Shown one piece after another: positions 43,408-52,313 of a stretch of DNA of 64,000 bases. This DNA comes from Bacillota bacterium. Lineage in GTDB: Bacteria; Bacillota; Clostridia; Acetivibrionales; JAMNXU01. How positions within the stretch are numbered: the first letter of the stretch is position 1; each line of letters opens with the position of its first letter. Below the pieces are notes generated by a model, which searched no databases, had not been told where the DNA came from, and saw nothing but the letters and a program-made list of their open reading frames with translations. The position numbers and the translations under genes were made by a program. The DNA lies in assembly GCA_023623175.1 (NCBI GenBank), contig JAMNXU010000027.1, positions 1 to 64,000 of the forward strand, given 5' to 3'.

Positions 43408-43440
43408 TATTATTTTCCCCCCTCAGGTTAAACATCTATC

Positions 43441-43543
43441 TGAATCAAATATCTTTTAAATAAATACCTCAATAAATTATCTTTTTAAATACTTCAATTA
43501 GGTATCTTTTTAAGTATTACAATTAATTATCTTTTTAAATATC
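43441..43543. repeat. Degenerate 25-bp tandem array (3-4 units)
   Basis: Units at 43469, 43494 and 43519 are 25 bp each and share ATTATCTTTTTAAATA or close variants. A looser fourth copy is at 43441-43468. It lies between the sulfatase and UroD-like genes. The sequence is unrelated to the 41.8 kb array, but the period is the same. Confidence 0.75.
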
Positions 43544-43602
43544 TATCCTTTAATTTATTATTTAAACCAGTTAAATGCCTCCTTACCCAGAACTTTAACC
43601 GG

Positions 43603-44718
43603 TTAAAATGCCATTCTTGCCCAGCCACGGCCCGTTCTTTTCGGAAGGCCGAGCATTTCGCGGGCTGTGTCAACATAGAACCTGTAGTTTTCAAGGGGTG
43701 TGCCGTTGGGAATCCTGTGATCCAGTCCGAATACGATTCCGCCCTGCTGCATCAGGGGCTGGAGCTTGTATTCCAGCTCTTTCAGTATGTCTTCTTTGGA
43801 CCGGCGCAGCACATGCTTGTCGATGCCGCCTTTGAAAGCCAGCCGGGTGCCGTATTTTTGGCGCAGCTTCACGACATCCATGCCGGCGGCAGGTTCACAC
43901 GGATAAATGATATTAACACCACAGTCAAGGAGGGCGTCAATTATCGGCTCAATATTGCCGTCGCTGTCAAGGCTGAAGAGCCTTGTGCCTTTTGAGGATA
44001 GCATATCCCAGATTTTTCTGAAATAGGGTTTTATGAATTCATTCACCTGGTTGGGTCCTATCAGGGGACCGCTTTTGCCGGCCATGTCCTCGTGAACGGA
44101 AAGGTTGTCAATGACCAGCCTGTCGCTGATCCGGTCAAGGACCTTGAACGCCGTGTCAGCGATCGTGTTGATAATATCATGCATTAACTCGGGCTGATCA
44201 TAGTAGCAGTAACAAACATTTTCCTCTCCCATCAGCTGGCGGGGAAGATCAAACCCGCCGGGAATCCAGGCCACCACGAGAGCGCCTTCCTGCTGGGCTT
44301 TTTTCGAAGCTTCAACCCTGTCCCAGTCAATGCGGTCTTCGCTGAACTCAAACCACGGCTTGATTTTAAGCCAACTGTCCATGTCCGTAACGGGATAATT
44401 CAACGGATGGGCAATGGTCGCGCTGCTCTTGATCAGCTTTGTCGTCCTTCCCAGTTCATCGATTTTTAATGTATATTCAGGCGTATCTTCCAAAATTCTT
44501 GGCTTACAGCCACCGCGCTGACGGGTCACACCGCCGCAGTCCGCGAGCTGCAGATAATCAAAATCGAAAGCTGTTAAATCGATTTCTTCGGGTGTAGCTC
44601 CCTGGGCGGCCCATTCCTGTTCCAGGCCGACGAGCGGCCCGAACAGTTCAACAAACATTTGCCTTTCAACCTTGCCGAAAGTCATGAGTTCGATATATTC
44701 TTCACGGTTCCATTTCAT
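43603..44718 (-). CDS. Uroporphyrinogen decarboxylase-family protein, copy 2
   Basis: A 371-residue UroD-superfamily protein. Features include MKWNREEYIELMTFGKVERQ at the start, SVHEDMAGKSGPLIGPNQVN, RLFSLDSDGNIEPIIDALLD and FGLDHRIPNGTPLENYRFYV. It falls in the clade of clostridial UroD-like proteins often found in accessory catabolic clusters, probably corrinoid-dependent methyltransferases rather than haem enzymes. It lies 32 bp downstream of aroC on the same strand, so it may be read through from it. A cognate corrinoid protein is not visible nearby. It is only distantly related to the copy at 36203. Confidence 0.7.
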   Translation of the reverse strand: MKWNREEYIELMTFGKVERQMFVELFGPLVGLEQEWAAQGATPEEIDLTAFDFDYLQLADCGGVTRQRGGCKPRILEDTPEYTLKIDELGRTTKLIKSSATIAHPLNYPVTDMDSWLKIKPWFEFSEDRIDWDRVEASKKAQQEGALVVAWIPGGFDLPRQLMGEENVCYCYYDQPELMHDIINTIADTAFKVLDRISDRLVIDNLSVHEDMAGKSGPLIGPNQVNEFIKPYFRKIWDMLSSKGTRLFSLDSDGNIEPIIDALLDCGVNIIYPCEPAAGMDVVKLRQKYGTRLAFKGGIDKHVLRRSKEDILKELEYKLQPLMQQGGIVFGLDHRIPNGTPLENYRFYVDTAREMLGLPKRTGRGWARMAF

Positions 44719-44750
44719 AAAAACGCCTCCCGGAGTTAGTACGTGAATCG

Positions 44751-45851
44751 TTATGTCAGGGCTTTTTTTACAAGATCCATTCTTGACAGGATTCTCTGAA
44801 GCAGGTAATCCACAAGGGTGATCGCCACCATGGCTTCGACTGCAATGACCGCCCGTGGCACAATCACGGGATCATGCCTTCCCTTAATAATGATATCGAT
44901 GTTTTCGCCGTTTGTACTAACTGTTTTTTGCGATTTATAAATCGATGGTGTCGGTTTGATCGCAGCCCTTAGAATAATAGGGAAGCCTTCGCTGATTCCG
45001 CCGCTGATTCCGCCGGAATTGTTGCTGAATTTTCCCAGGTTGCCGGCGTCATCGAAGTACATAATGTCATTGTTTTCCGATCCTTTAAGGCGCGATGCCT
45101 CAAACCCGTTGCCGAATTCCACGCCCTTGACTGCTCCCAGGGACATTACGGCCCTCGCCAGCATGGCGTCGAGCTTTTCAAATACCGGTTCACCCACGCC
45201 TGCGGGCAATCCTTCGACAACACATTCCACGATGCCGCCGGCCGAATCCCCGCAAGCCTTGATTTCAGCGAGAAACTCCTCGGCTCTCCTGGCTGCTTCG
45301 TGATCGGGCATGCGAACATTGTTTTTATATATTTCCGAGGCATCAAAATTACTGCGGTCAATGAATATATTTCCTATGGAGAGGGTGTAGGACATGACCC
45401 TGATTCCCAGTTCGGAAAGAACTTTTTTGGCCACGGCGCCTGCAGCGACGCGCGCTGCGGTCTCACGGCCCGAAGAACGGCCGCCGCCGCGGTAATCACG
45501 GAATCCATACTTTTGATCATATGTGTAATCGGCATGCCCCGGACGGTAATACTTTGCGATCTCGCTGTAATCCGGCGAGCGGGCGTCGGTATTCCATATC
45601 AGCATGGAAATCGGGGTTCCGGTGGTCCTTCCTTCAAAGACGCCGGAAAGAATTTCGACATGGTCCGCTTCTTTCCTGGCCGTGGAAAAAGGCGACTGCC
45701 CGGGCTTCCGTTTGTCGAGGTCGGCCTGGATATCCGCTTCGTCAAGCGGCACACCTGCCGGACAACCGTCAATTACAACGCCGAGGGCCTTGCCGTGGGA
45801 TTCGCCCCAGGTTGCTACCTGAAAATTCTTGCCGATTATTGAACCCGACAT
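44751..45851 (-). CDS. aroC: Chorismate synthase
   Basis: Converts 5-enolpyruvylshikimate 3-phosphate to chorismate, using reduced FMN. The signatures are TWGESHGKALGVVIDGCPAGV near the N-terminus, GRSSGRETAARVAAGAVAKK in the middle and FKGGISEG-like segments (NNSGGISGGISEGFPIILR) later. The length of 366 residues is typical. AGGAGG lies 7 bp before the ATG at 45851. It is isolated here from other aro genes. Confidence 0.93.
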   Translation of the reverse strand: MSGSIIGKNFQVATWGESHGKALGVVIDGCPAGVPLDEADIQADLDKRKPGQSPFSTARKEADHVEILSGVFEGRTTGTPISMLIWNTDARSPDYSEIAKYYRPGHADYTYDQKYGFRDYRGGGRSSGRETAARVAAGAVAKKVLSELGIRVMSYTLSIGNIFIDRSNFDASEIYKNNVRMPDHEAARRAEEFLAEIKACGDSAGGIVECVVEGLPAGVGEPVFEKLDAMLARAVMSLGAVKGVEFGNGFEASRLKGSENNDIMYFDDAGNLGKFSNNSGGISGGISEGFPIILRAAIKPTPSIYKSQKTVSTNGENIDIIIKGRHDPVIVPRAVIAVEAMVAITLVDYLLQRILSRMDLVKKALT

Positions 45852-45984
45852 AGAATATCCTCCTGTAATAATGTCAAAAATATTCATGCAGAAAGTATTA
45901 AATTCGTTTTAAAAAGGTGTTTATACAAATTATTACATAGATATTACAGTTTTTCTACAATTAAATTACATTTGCAACAAAAAG

Positions 45985-46012
45985 GTTAAAAAAACATCTT
46001 TATTGGTATAAT
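45985..46012 (+). promoter_or_regulatory. Promoter of the short-ORF transcript
   Basis: A perfect TATAAT at 46007-46012 preceded by TGG, an extended -10 (TGGTATAAT). A weak -35, GTTAAA, lies 16 bp upstream. Transcription would begin near 46019, right at the ribosome binding site of the 15-codon ORF. Confidence 0.6.
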
Positions 46013-46035
46013 AAACTTAGAAGGAGATGATGAAT

Positions 46036-46083
46036 ATGCGTATTCTGGCATACATTATCTGGAGATTTTTAAACCGCTGGTAG
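46036..46083 (+). CDS. 15-residue leader-like peptide ORF
   Basis: AAGGAG at 46021-46026 lies 9 bp before the ATG at 46036; in-frame ATGs at 46027 and 46030 are too close. The peptide is MRILAYIIWRFLNRW, hydrophobic, with two Trp codons and no regulatory codon run. It lies in a compact unit: extended -10 promoter, ribosome binding site, ORF, terminator at 46123-46165. This could be a small membrane peptide, an sRNA with a coding part, or a leader. The next gene downstream starts only at 46629. Confidence 0.5.
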   Translation: MRILAYIIWRFLNRW

Positions 46084-46122
46084 AGCCGGGAGGTGTGGCT
46101 TTCAAGTGAGACCCACATGAGT

Positions 46123-46165
46123 AGCGTTTGCAGTACATGGTACATGCAGACGCTTTTTCTATTTT
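46123..46165 (+). terminator. Strong intrinsic terminator
   Basis: A 14-bp stem with one bulged A and one G-T pair: arms 46123-46136 and 46140-46154, 3-nt loop ATG, followed by TTTTTCTATTTT. It ends the short-ORF transcript. Confidence 0.88.
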
Positions 46166-46628
46166 AATTTTTTGTAATCTTATTTACGCATTGTTTTAAT
46201 AGTTATGGTTTATTTTATTATTTTTTCATACTATTAATAATTTAAATCTATATTACTTTATACTATTAATAACTTTAAATCCTATTAATAACTTTAAATC
46301 CTATTATAACTGCTCGGCGAAAAATCCTTTCATTGCTGTTCCGACTATTATTTGCTTTAACTGTAAAATTGGCTGATATTATTGTCCTAATGCCATTACC
46401 GACCTGATGTTGATGATGTTCCGTATATTACAGCCAGGACTGTTATTGCAGCCCTGACTGAAATCGCATTCCGACCGTATCAGCTCTGATCCATGCATTT
46501 CCGGTTAAGTTCCATAATAGCAAAAAGATACACAATGTGATATGATTGAAAAAAAGCGGGAACATGATCATGATTGGGAAACCGGGGCGGAATTGCCTTA
46601 TATCTCTGGAATTCGGTGAGGTCGGCAA
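46166..46628 (+). repeat. A+T-rich spacer with tandem repeats
   Basis: CTATTAATAACTTTAAATC is tandemly repeated at 46263 and 46282 (19 bp), with a looser copy at about 46231-46248 and a partial one after 46301. No gene is seen in the 460 bp before the response regulator. Confidence 0.7.
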
Positions 46629-47315
46629 ATGAAGATCCTTATCGTTGATGATGACGAGCTGATAACAAACCTGATTGACGAAAATCTGAAAATGGAGGGC
46701 TTTGATACGGCAATCTGCCATGATGGCATTGCCGCATTGGAGGCAGCAGAAAGCTATAAACCGGATCTTGTGATTTTGGATATTATGCTGCCGGGTATGG
46801 ACGGGTTTCATGTATGCAGGAAGCTCCAGAAACTTAACATCCCCGTTATTATGCTCACCGCAAAAGGCGACATTACCGACAAGCTCATCGGCCTCGAGGC
46901 AGGAGCCGATGACTACATGGTAAAGCCTTTCGACAGCAGGGAGCTGATTGCGAGGATCTACACCATTTTCAGGCGCATTGACAAGATTTCCAGGCGTTTG
47001 AGCGAAAAAAGCGATGAAAAGAAAGCGGGCATTTATATAAACGAAGAGGAAATGACCGTGCTGGCAGATGGCAATCCCGTCGATTTAACACCCACCGAAT
47101 ACAGGCTCCTGTCCTTTCTCAGCAGGAACCCGGGAAAGGTGTTTAACCGGAATGAATTGCTCGACGCGGTATGGGGCTATGAATTTCTCGGAGATTCCAG
47201 GACTGTGGATATACATGTACAGCGCCTGAGAAAGAAACTGGGCAGGTACAGTGCCAACATTGAAACGGTTTTTGGCATAGGGTACCGGTACAGGGAGCAT
47301 GATCATGAAGCTTAG
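46629..47315 (+). CDS. OmpR/PhoB-family response regulator
   Basis: A 228-residue DNA-binding response regulator. The receiver domain (about 1-118) has the acidic pocket IVDDDE, the phospho-acceptor Asp51 in VILDIMLPGMDG and the Lys in MLTAKGD. The winged-helix domain (about 130-228) has the OmpR motif NRNELLDAVWGYEFLGDSRT followed by VDIHVQRLRKKLG. It overlaps the histidine kinase gene by 11 bp, so they form an operon. The target genes cannot be read from the sequence. Confidence 0.93.
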   Translation: MKILIVDDDELITNLIDENLKMEGFDTAICHDGIAALEAAESYKPDLVILDIMLPGMDGFHVCRKLQKLNIPVIMLTAKGDITDKLIGLEAGADDYMVKPFDSRELIARIYTIFRRIDKISRRLSEKSDEKKAGIYINEEEMTVLADGNPVDLTPTEYRLLSFLSRNPGKVFNRNELLDAVWGYEFLGDSRTVDIHVQRLRKKLGRYSANIETVFGIGYRYREHDHEA

Positions 47316-48669
47316 GAAAAAAGTGATTTTTGCCAACATGATAATAATAACGCTCGTGCTGGTAATCAGCAGCCCGATAATAGTCGCCACGGTGGACAAT
47401 GCAAATCTCCATGCCGTATATCAGTATTTACTGAGGCAGAGCAATTTTTCACAGCAGTACCTCGCGGAATACCTGAAGACTGTTGCCGAGCCTTCGAGGG
47501 CTTTCGAGTACAACAGGCTGACGCTTGAAAAAATGCTTGAGGACCTGAGCGGATGTGAAGTAACTGTCACAAGCATTGCCGACGAAAAGGTATTCCCTAT
47601 ACAGGAATACGCCTTAAGCGGGAAAAAGACTTATCTCATCGAAACCACCGGTGATGTGCGAAAATTTTACCTTTCCTTTCCGGTTTACATGAACGGCGGC
47701 ATCGTGGGCGCCGTAACCTTTGAACAGCCCCTTTACCGCGAAGATGCCATGAAAAGGGGTTTGATCCTGGTACTTGCGATCATTTTCACTTTAGCCCTTC
47801 TCGTATCACTGGTACTGAGCCTTGTTTTTTCCCGCAGGCTGATAAAGCCGCTGGAGCTGCTCACGAGGGCTTCGGAAAAATTCTCGGAAGGAAATTTTGA
47901 GCCCGTTGCGCTGCCCAGGACGCGGGACGAACTCCGGTTTCTCACTGATTCATTTAACAATATGGGCCGGAATATTGGGGCGATGCTTCAGAAGCTGAGA
48001 AATGAACAGGAAAAACAGAAAAATTTTATTGATAATGTCACCCATGAAATCAGGACGCCGCTGACCAACATTTTGGGCTATGTCGACCTTGCTGGCAGGG
48101 TAGCCGATGAGGACAAAAGGCAGAGATATTATTCATACATAAAAAGCGAAGGCGAAAGATTGCTTGACATGGTGAACAATCTCCTGGAATTGTCGCGGCT
48201 GAATAAATACGATCTTTCTGCCAACAGGGAGAAAACCGATGTAACAATGCTGGTTATGCGCGTAATTGAGCTTATGAAACACAGGGCCGAAAGCTCTGAT
48301 ATAAAGATTATTCCCGATCTCGGGCAGGTAACCGCGGACGTTGACGCCGACAAGGTGAAGCAGGTTTTATTAAACCTGATGGACAATGCGCTCAAATATT
48401 CAGAAGGAAAGCAAATCACGGTCAGGCTTTGGAAAGAGGATAAGGTATATTTGAGCGTTTCCGATGACGGCAGGGGCATTCCCGAAGAAGACATTCCCCA
48501 TGTTGCGGAACCTTTTTACAGGTCGGACAAGTCCAGGAGCAGAAAACTGGGCGGAAGCGGGCTGGGTTTGGCGGTTTGCCGCGAGATCGCAAGGGCGCAT
48601 GACGGGGAGCTTTTAATAGAGAGCAGAAAAGGCGAAGGCACAACCGTTACAATTTCGTTACAGGGTTGA
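47305..48669 (+). CDS. Sensor histidine kinase
   Basis: About 454 residues. It has an N-terminal membrane helix, an extracytoplasmic region of about 130 residues, a second helix (LILVLAIIFTLALLVSLVL), a HAMP domain, a HisKA domain with the phospho-acceptor His in NVTHEIRTPLTNILGY, and a HATPase domain with N, G1 and G2 boxes (LMDNALKYSE, DDGRGIP, GGSGLGLAVC). GGGAG is 7 bp before the ATG at 47305, so the earlier ATG at 47299 is less likely. It partners with the preceding regulator; a lipoprotein follows. Confidence 0.92.
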   Translation: MKLRKKVIFANMIIITLVLVISSPIIVATVDNANLHAVYQYLLRQSNFSQQYLAEYLKTVAEPSRAFEYNRLTLEKMLEDLSGCEVTVTSIADEKVFPIQEYALSGKKTYLIETTGDVRKFYLSFPVYMNGGIVGAVTFEQPLYREDAMKRGLILVLAIIFTLALLVSLVLSLVFSRRLIKPLELLTRASEKFSEGNFEPVALPRTRDELRFLTDSFNNMGRNIGAMLQKLRNEQEKQKNFIDNVTHEIRTPLTNILGYVDLAGRVADEDKRQRYYSYIKSEGERLLDMVNNLLELSRLNKYDLSANREKTDVTMLVMRVIELMKHRAESSDIKIIPDLGQVTADVDADKVKQVLLNLMDNALKYSEGKQITVRLWKEDKVYLSVSDDGRGIPEEDIPHVAEPFYRSDKSRSRKLGGSGLGLAVCREIARAHDGELLIESRKGEGTTVTISLQG

Positions 48670-48778
48670 AACAAATTTTATACAGGATTGAGATAATTTG
48701 CGCTTCGCTTGCCGGTAATATTTTGGCAAGGGGATAAAATTCGGTTCCCTGAAAAAGCTGGCAGGAGGCAGGTTGAAA

Positions 48779-49660
48779 ATGATGAAGCGGATTATTTTAG
48801 TGTTGTCGGCAGTTTTACTGCTGCTTATTACCGGATGCGCCCTTTCAGATGCGGGATTTTTGACGGCTCCCAAAATGGAAAAGGGCAAGCTCACGGTGAT
48901 AGAAGAAACCGAAGGTGAAACCGATGCTGACAGGGCAAGAATGAATGAGGCAATAAGCGCTTACCTTGAAGAAAATGTCGCGTATAAATCCATTGGCGGT
49001 AAGGTTTTCGAAGCCCATGAGCTTTACGGCATCAGTTCGAAGGGCGGGAAAATTACCATTTATATGTGGAGCAGGGCTCAGGAGTACGCCGTTGAAAACG
49101 GCAAGCTTTTTGAAGGATCAGGTTTTAGCATGCCCCTCGTGATTGAACTGAAGAAAAACGAGGACGGAGGATTTGAAGTTCTCGGATATGAAGCTCCCAG
49201 GGACGGGGAAGGGTATATACCTTCTATAAAAAACATGTTTCCGGCCGAATACCAGGACAAAGTGCTGACAAGGGCGAACGTAAAGGAACTTGAGAGAATT
49301 GTCAGGCAGAAAGCGTTGAATTATTTCAACCTGGGCGGCGATCAGACCAATGATGAAGGATATGTTGATCCCGTCAGCGGAACTGACGAGGAAAAGGACG
49401 CAGAAGAAGAGATACGGGACGGCCAGTTAATGACTGATTCGGGAACGTACGTGGGCAGGATCGACATGAACAGCATAGAAATACTGATCAGCGGCGCGCC
49501 ACCCGAAAAAGCCGCGCGGGCCTTCAGGCTTACCGAAGCGCTAAGGGAGCGATTTGATGACCTTGGACTCAGGGAAGGCGAAAAAGTGGTTTTTAGTTAT
49601 TATATCAACGGATACGACCAGTTGGTCCTGACAGAGATAAAAAGTGATTCCGGTAAATAG
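48779..49660 (+). CDS. Lipoprotein of unknown function
   Basis: About 293 residues. A lipobox is seen in LLLITGCALSD (Cys about residue 20). The body starts with a 'TEGETDADRARMNEAI' stretch (charged helix), followed by mixed strands with GKITIYMWSRAQEYAVENGK, and an acidic linker at about 200-215. It may be a sensor or accessory protein of the adjacent two-component system, but no family is recognised. AGGAGG lies 10 bp before the ATG; a TTG at 48773 is an alternative. Co-transcription with the kinase gene is plausible. Confidence 0.6.
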   Translation: MMKRIILVLSAVLLLLITGCALSDAGFLTAPKMEKGKLTVIEETEGETDADRARMNEAISAYLEENVAYKSIGGKVFEAHELYGISSKGGKITIYMWSRAQEYAVENGKLFEGSGFSMPLVIELKKNEDGGFEVLGYEAPRDGEGYIPSIKNMFPAEYQDKVLTRANVKELERIVRQKALNYFNLGGDQTNDEGYVDPVSGTDEEKDAEEEIRDGQLMTDSGTYVGRIDMNSIEILISGAPPEKAARAFRLTEALRERFDDLGLREGEKVVFSYYINGYDQLVLTEIKSDSGK

Positions 49661-49897
49661 TAGGATGAACACAATAAATTTTTGAAAAGCCTTTTACGTG
49701 TGAATCCTTTGCATGCGTGAATTATTATTTCGGCACAGAGTACACAAGTACAAGATTTTTTGAAAGATTGGTTTTTTGCTGTGCAGCATATGGTTATGAA
49801 ATAATATGTTCAAGCAACCTAAAGAAAGATCCATGCAGAATTAAGAAAGAATTGAATTACAATAGTTAAGCTGTTTTTAAGCAGGTGCAGAATTAAT

Positions 49898-49930
49898 AAA
49901 GCGGATTGTAATTATTTACAATCCGCTTTT
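49898..49930. terminator. Bidirectional terminator before tRNA-Pro
   Basis: AAAGCGGATTGTAA and TTACAATCCGCTTT form a perfect 14-bp stem with a short loop and flanking A- and T-rich ends. It serves the lipoprotein unit on the plus strand and the tRNA gene on the minus strand. Confidence 0.85.
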
Positions 49931-49933
49931 ATG

Positions 49934-50010
49934 TGGTCGGAGTGACTGGATTTGAACCAGCGGCCTCTTGGTCCCGAACCAAGCGCTCTACCAAGCTGAG
50001 CCACACCCCG
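49934..50010 (-). tRNA. tRNA-Pro (anticodon CGG)
   Basis: On the minus strand the sequence folds as a tRNA: acceptor CGGGGTG with CACTCCG, an anticodon stem CTTGG/CCAAG with loop TTCGGGA giving anticodon CGG, and a T-loop GGTTCAAATCC. The discriminator A is followed by an encoded CCA (49934-49936). Total length with CCA is 77 nt. It stands alone with its own promoter and terminator. Confidence 0.95.
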
Positions 50011-50027
50011 ACGCGAGAACAAGATAT

Positions 50028-50056
50028 ATTATAGTGGATATCGATGAAATATGCAA
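50028..50056 (-). promoter_or_regulatory. Promoter of tRNA-Pro
   Basis: On the minus strand TTGCAT (50056-50051), 17 bp and a perfect TATAAT (50033-50028), about 18 bp before the tRNA 5' end. Confidence 0.8.
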
Positions 50057-50247
50057 GCAATATTTTTTCCACAGAAAGTATCAACTTGTCGCAGGACTTT
50101 CCCGTACTAAACTGCTGCAAGTAGTTGATTTAACCATGTTTCATTATATCGGCACCCAGTGATCCGATACTTGTAACATTTTCAGGTGACGAAAATCAGT
50201 TGCTTCTGAAATTCTGAGTCTTTCTTTCAATACTTAATGATTATTTT

Positions 50248-50289
50248 GGGGCAAACTATTTATTTTAAGGGCAAACTATTTTTAATGTA
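50248..50289 (+). repeat. 20-bp direct repeat upstream of the aldose epimerase gene
   Basis: GGGCAAACTATTT occurs at 50249 and 50269 (period 20) in the sequence before the start at 50352. TACAAT at 50302-50307 may be the -10 box of this gene. Confidence 0.5.
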
Positions 50290-50351
50290 TTGCGGCTATG
50301 GTACAATATTACGGGATGGAAGATATTTTCACTGATGAACGGAGGATGACC

Positions 50352-51215
50352 ATGCATAAGGTGTTGACGGACAGCGACGGTTACGCGCTTCACACGATAG
50401 AGAATTCCGATGGTTCAAACAGGCTGACGGTGATCCCGTGCAAGGGAGGGTTGATTACTTCCTTTGTGCACAGAGGCCAGGAAATATTCTATTTTGACAG
50501 GTCGACGCTCAACAGCGGCGACGTTCGCGGAGGCAATCCCGTACTTTTTCCGACGTGCGGCAGGCTCGCCGGGGGAAGCTACAAGGTTGCAGGAAAAGTA
50601 TATAACATGCCGCTTCACGGATTTGCAGGAAAGCTATGCTGGAAGGTGAAAGAGACAGGCGGGGATGATGAACCGTACATAAAAATTGAGCTGGGATCTG
50701 ACCACCTGACAAGGAGCCTGTACCCGTTCGAGTTCAGGGTTGTCCTTACTTACATTCTTACAAGCAACGGCCTTTGCATAAAGCAGCAATACATAAACGA
50801 GGGCAGCGAGGAAATGCCCTTCTATTCGGGATTCCACCCGTATTTCCTTGTAAAGGACAAAAGCAGCCTTGAATTTGAAATTAACGCAGATCATTACATG
50901 GGTGACGGCGATACGGTTTATAAATACACGGGCAGCATAGATTTCAGCAAACCCGTAGACTTTGTTTTCCCTGTAAAGGACAGGAACGGAAGTGTTTTCA
51001 GCGTCAGTGATCCGGTTCTGGGAAGGAAGATAACGATAAAGAACGGCGAACAGTTCAGGTACGTCGTGGTCTGGACCGAGGAAGGCAAGGATTTTGTTTG
51101 CGTAGAACCGTGGATGGCTCCGCCGAATGCGCTGAATACCGGCAGGGATCTGCAGAAGGTGGCGCCGGGCGAAACATTGGAAACCAGCACGGTTTATGTT
51201 GTTGAATACATGTGA
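50352..51215 (+). CDS. Aldose 1-epimerase family protein
   Basis: Galactose-mutarotase-fold protein, about 287 residues. Features: TVIPCKGGLITSFVHRGQEI, NPVLFPTCGRLAGG, MPLHGFAGKLCWKV (catalytic-type His) and YSGFHPYFLVKDK, with a late Glu in CVEPWMAPPNALN. The family includes glucose-6-phosphate 1-epimerases. GGAGG at 50341-50345 is 6 bp before the ATG at 50352; the ATG at 50298 lies upstream of the likely transcription start. It may act on aldose products of the catabolic genes, but this is inference. Confidence 0.82.
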   Translation: MHKVLTDSDGYALHTIENSDGSNRLTVIPCKGGLITSFVHRGQEIFYFDRSTLNSGDVRGGNPVLFPTCGRLAGGSYKVAGKVYNMPLHGFAGKLCWKVKETGGDDEPYIKIELGSDHLTRSLYPFEFRVVLTYILTSNGLCIKQQYINEGSEEMPFYSGFHPYFLVKDKSSLEFEINADHYMGDGDTVYKYTGSIDFSKPVDFVFPVKDRNGSVFSVSDPVLGRKITIKNGEQFRYVVVWTEEGKDFVCVEPWMAPPNALNTGRDLQKVAPGETLETSTVYVVEYM

Positions 51216-51346
51216 GATTTAGATAGTAAATTTTCGGGAATTATTTACCGGCTGTGGTTATATGCTTCGGTATATGCTTTGGCAGATTATTTTATGACTG
51301 ATAAATAAGATATTTTTAATACACAAATTGATGAGGAGGGTAAACA

Positions 51347-52276
51347 ATGGGTTTTCGCGAAAATATCATTTCATGCCTGGGCAAGCTGCCTGAAAAGGCT
51401 GACTTGAACCTTGAATTCGGAGAAATACAGGATAAGGGTACCCATTTGCTGCAGAAAATATATTATAACGTTGAACCCGGAGAGAGGGTAAATGCGTGGC
51501 TGCTGCGCCCCAAAAACATCAGCGGCAAGGTACCTGGCATCGTTGCAGCGCACCAGCACGCAGGAGAATTTTACGTCGGCAAGTCAGAACCCGCGGGCCT
51601 GAATAAAAACAGCATGTATCATTATGGACTTGAGCTCTGCCTCAGGGGCTATGTTGTAATCTGTCCCGACCACCTGTGTTTTGAGGACCGTCGCCCGCTG
51701 GAATATGAACGCAAGGAAAACACAGCGCTGGAAGGCATGAGCTACGAGAGGTTTATATTCACGAAGCTGATAATGGAAGGGAAAACGCTCCAGGGCAAAT
51801 ACCTGAGCGATCTGACGAGGGCCGTTGATGTGCTGCAGTCACTGGATTATGTGGACGCTGATAAAATAGGGGCGATCGGGCATTCGCTCGGAGGACAGGA
51901 AACGCTGTGGCTTGCGTGGTATGACAGCAGGATAAAGGCTGCGGTCGCTTCCTGCGGTTTCAGCCAGATGAAGTCCATTTTGAGGGACGGAATAAACCAT
52001 AATCTTGCTGCCTACACTTTCGGCTTCCTTAACTACGGGGACGTAGCAGACCTCGTGGCCGACCTTGCGCCTAAGCCGTTTATGATGACCAACGGAAGCC
52101 GTGACTACATATTCCCGATCGACGGCGTAAAAGAAATCGTTGCCAAGGCACAGGCGTGCTACGCGGAAAAGGGAGCTGCAGGCGATTTCAAATCCGTAAT
52201 TTTTGACGGAGAGCATTCATTCCCCGAGGAAATAAGGCGCGAGGCCTATGATTTCCTTGACAAATATCTGAAATAG
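51347..52276 (+). CDS. Alpha/beta hydrolase (dienelactone-hydrolase or acetyl-esterase-like)
   Basis: A 309-residue cytosolic hydrolase. The nucleophile Ser lies in AIGHSLGGQETLWLAWYD, the Asp in TNGSRDYIFPIDG and the His in DGEHSFPEEI. The N-terminus includes NAWLLRPKNISGKVPGIVAA followed by HQHAG, the oxyanion-hole pattern of acetyl-xylan-esterase-like proteins. The substrate is unknown. GAGGAGGG is upstream of the ATG. Confidence 0.8.
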   Translation: MGFRENIISCLGKLPEKADLNLEFGEIQDKGTHLLQKIYYNVEPGERVNAWLLRPKNISGKVPGIVAAHQHAGEFYVGKSEPAGLNKNSMYHYGLELCLRGYVVICPDHLCFEDRRPLEYERKENTALEGMSYERFIFTKLIMEGKTLQGKYLSDLTRAVDVLQSLDYVDADKIGAIGHSLGGQETLWLAWYDSRIKAAVASCGFSQMKSILRDGINHNLAAYTFGFLNYGDVADLVADLAPKPFMMTNGSRDYIFPIDGVKEIVAKAQACYAEKGAAGDFKSVIFDGEHSFPEEIRREAYDFLDKYLK

Positions 52277-52313
52277 AAGCGGGAAACCGCATAAACCATA
52301 AAGGTGGTTTAAA

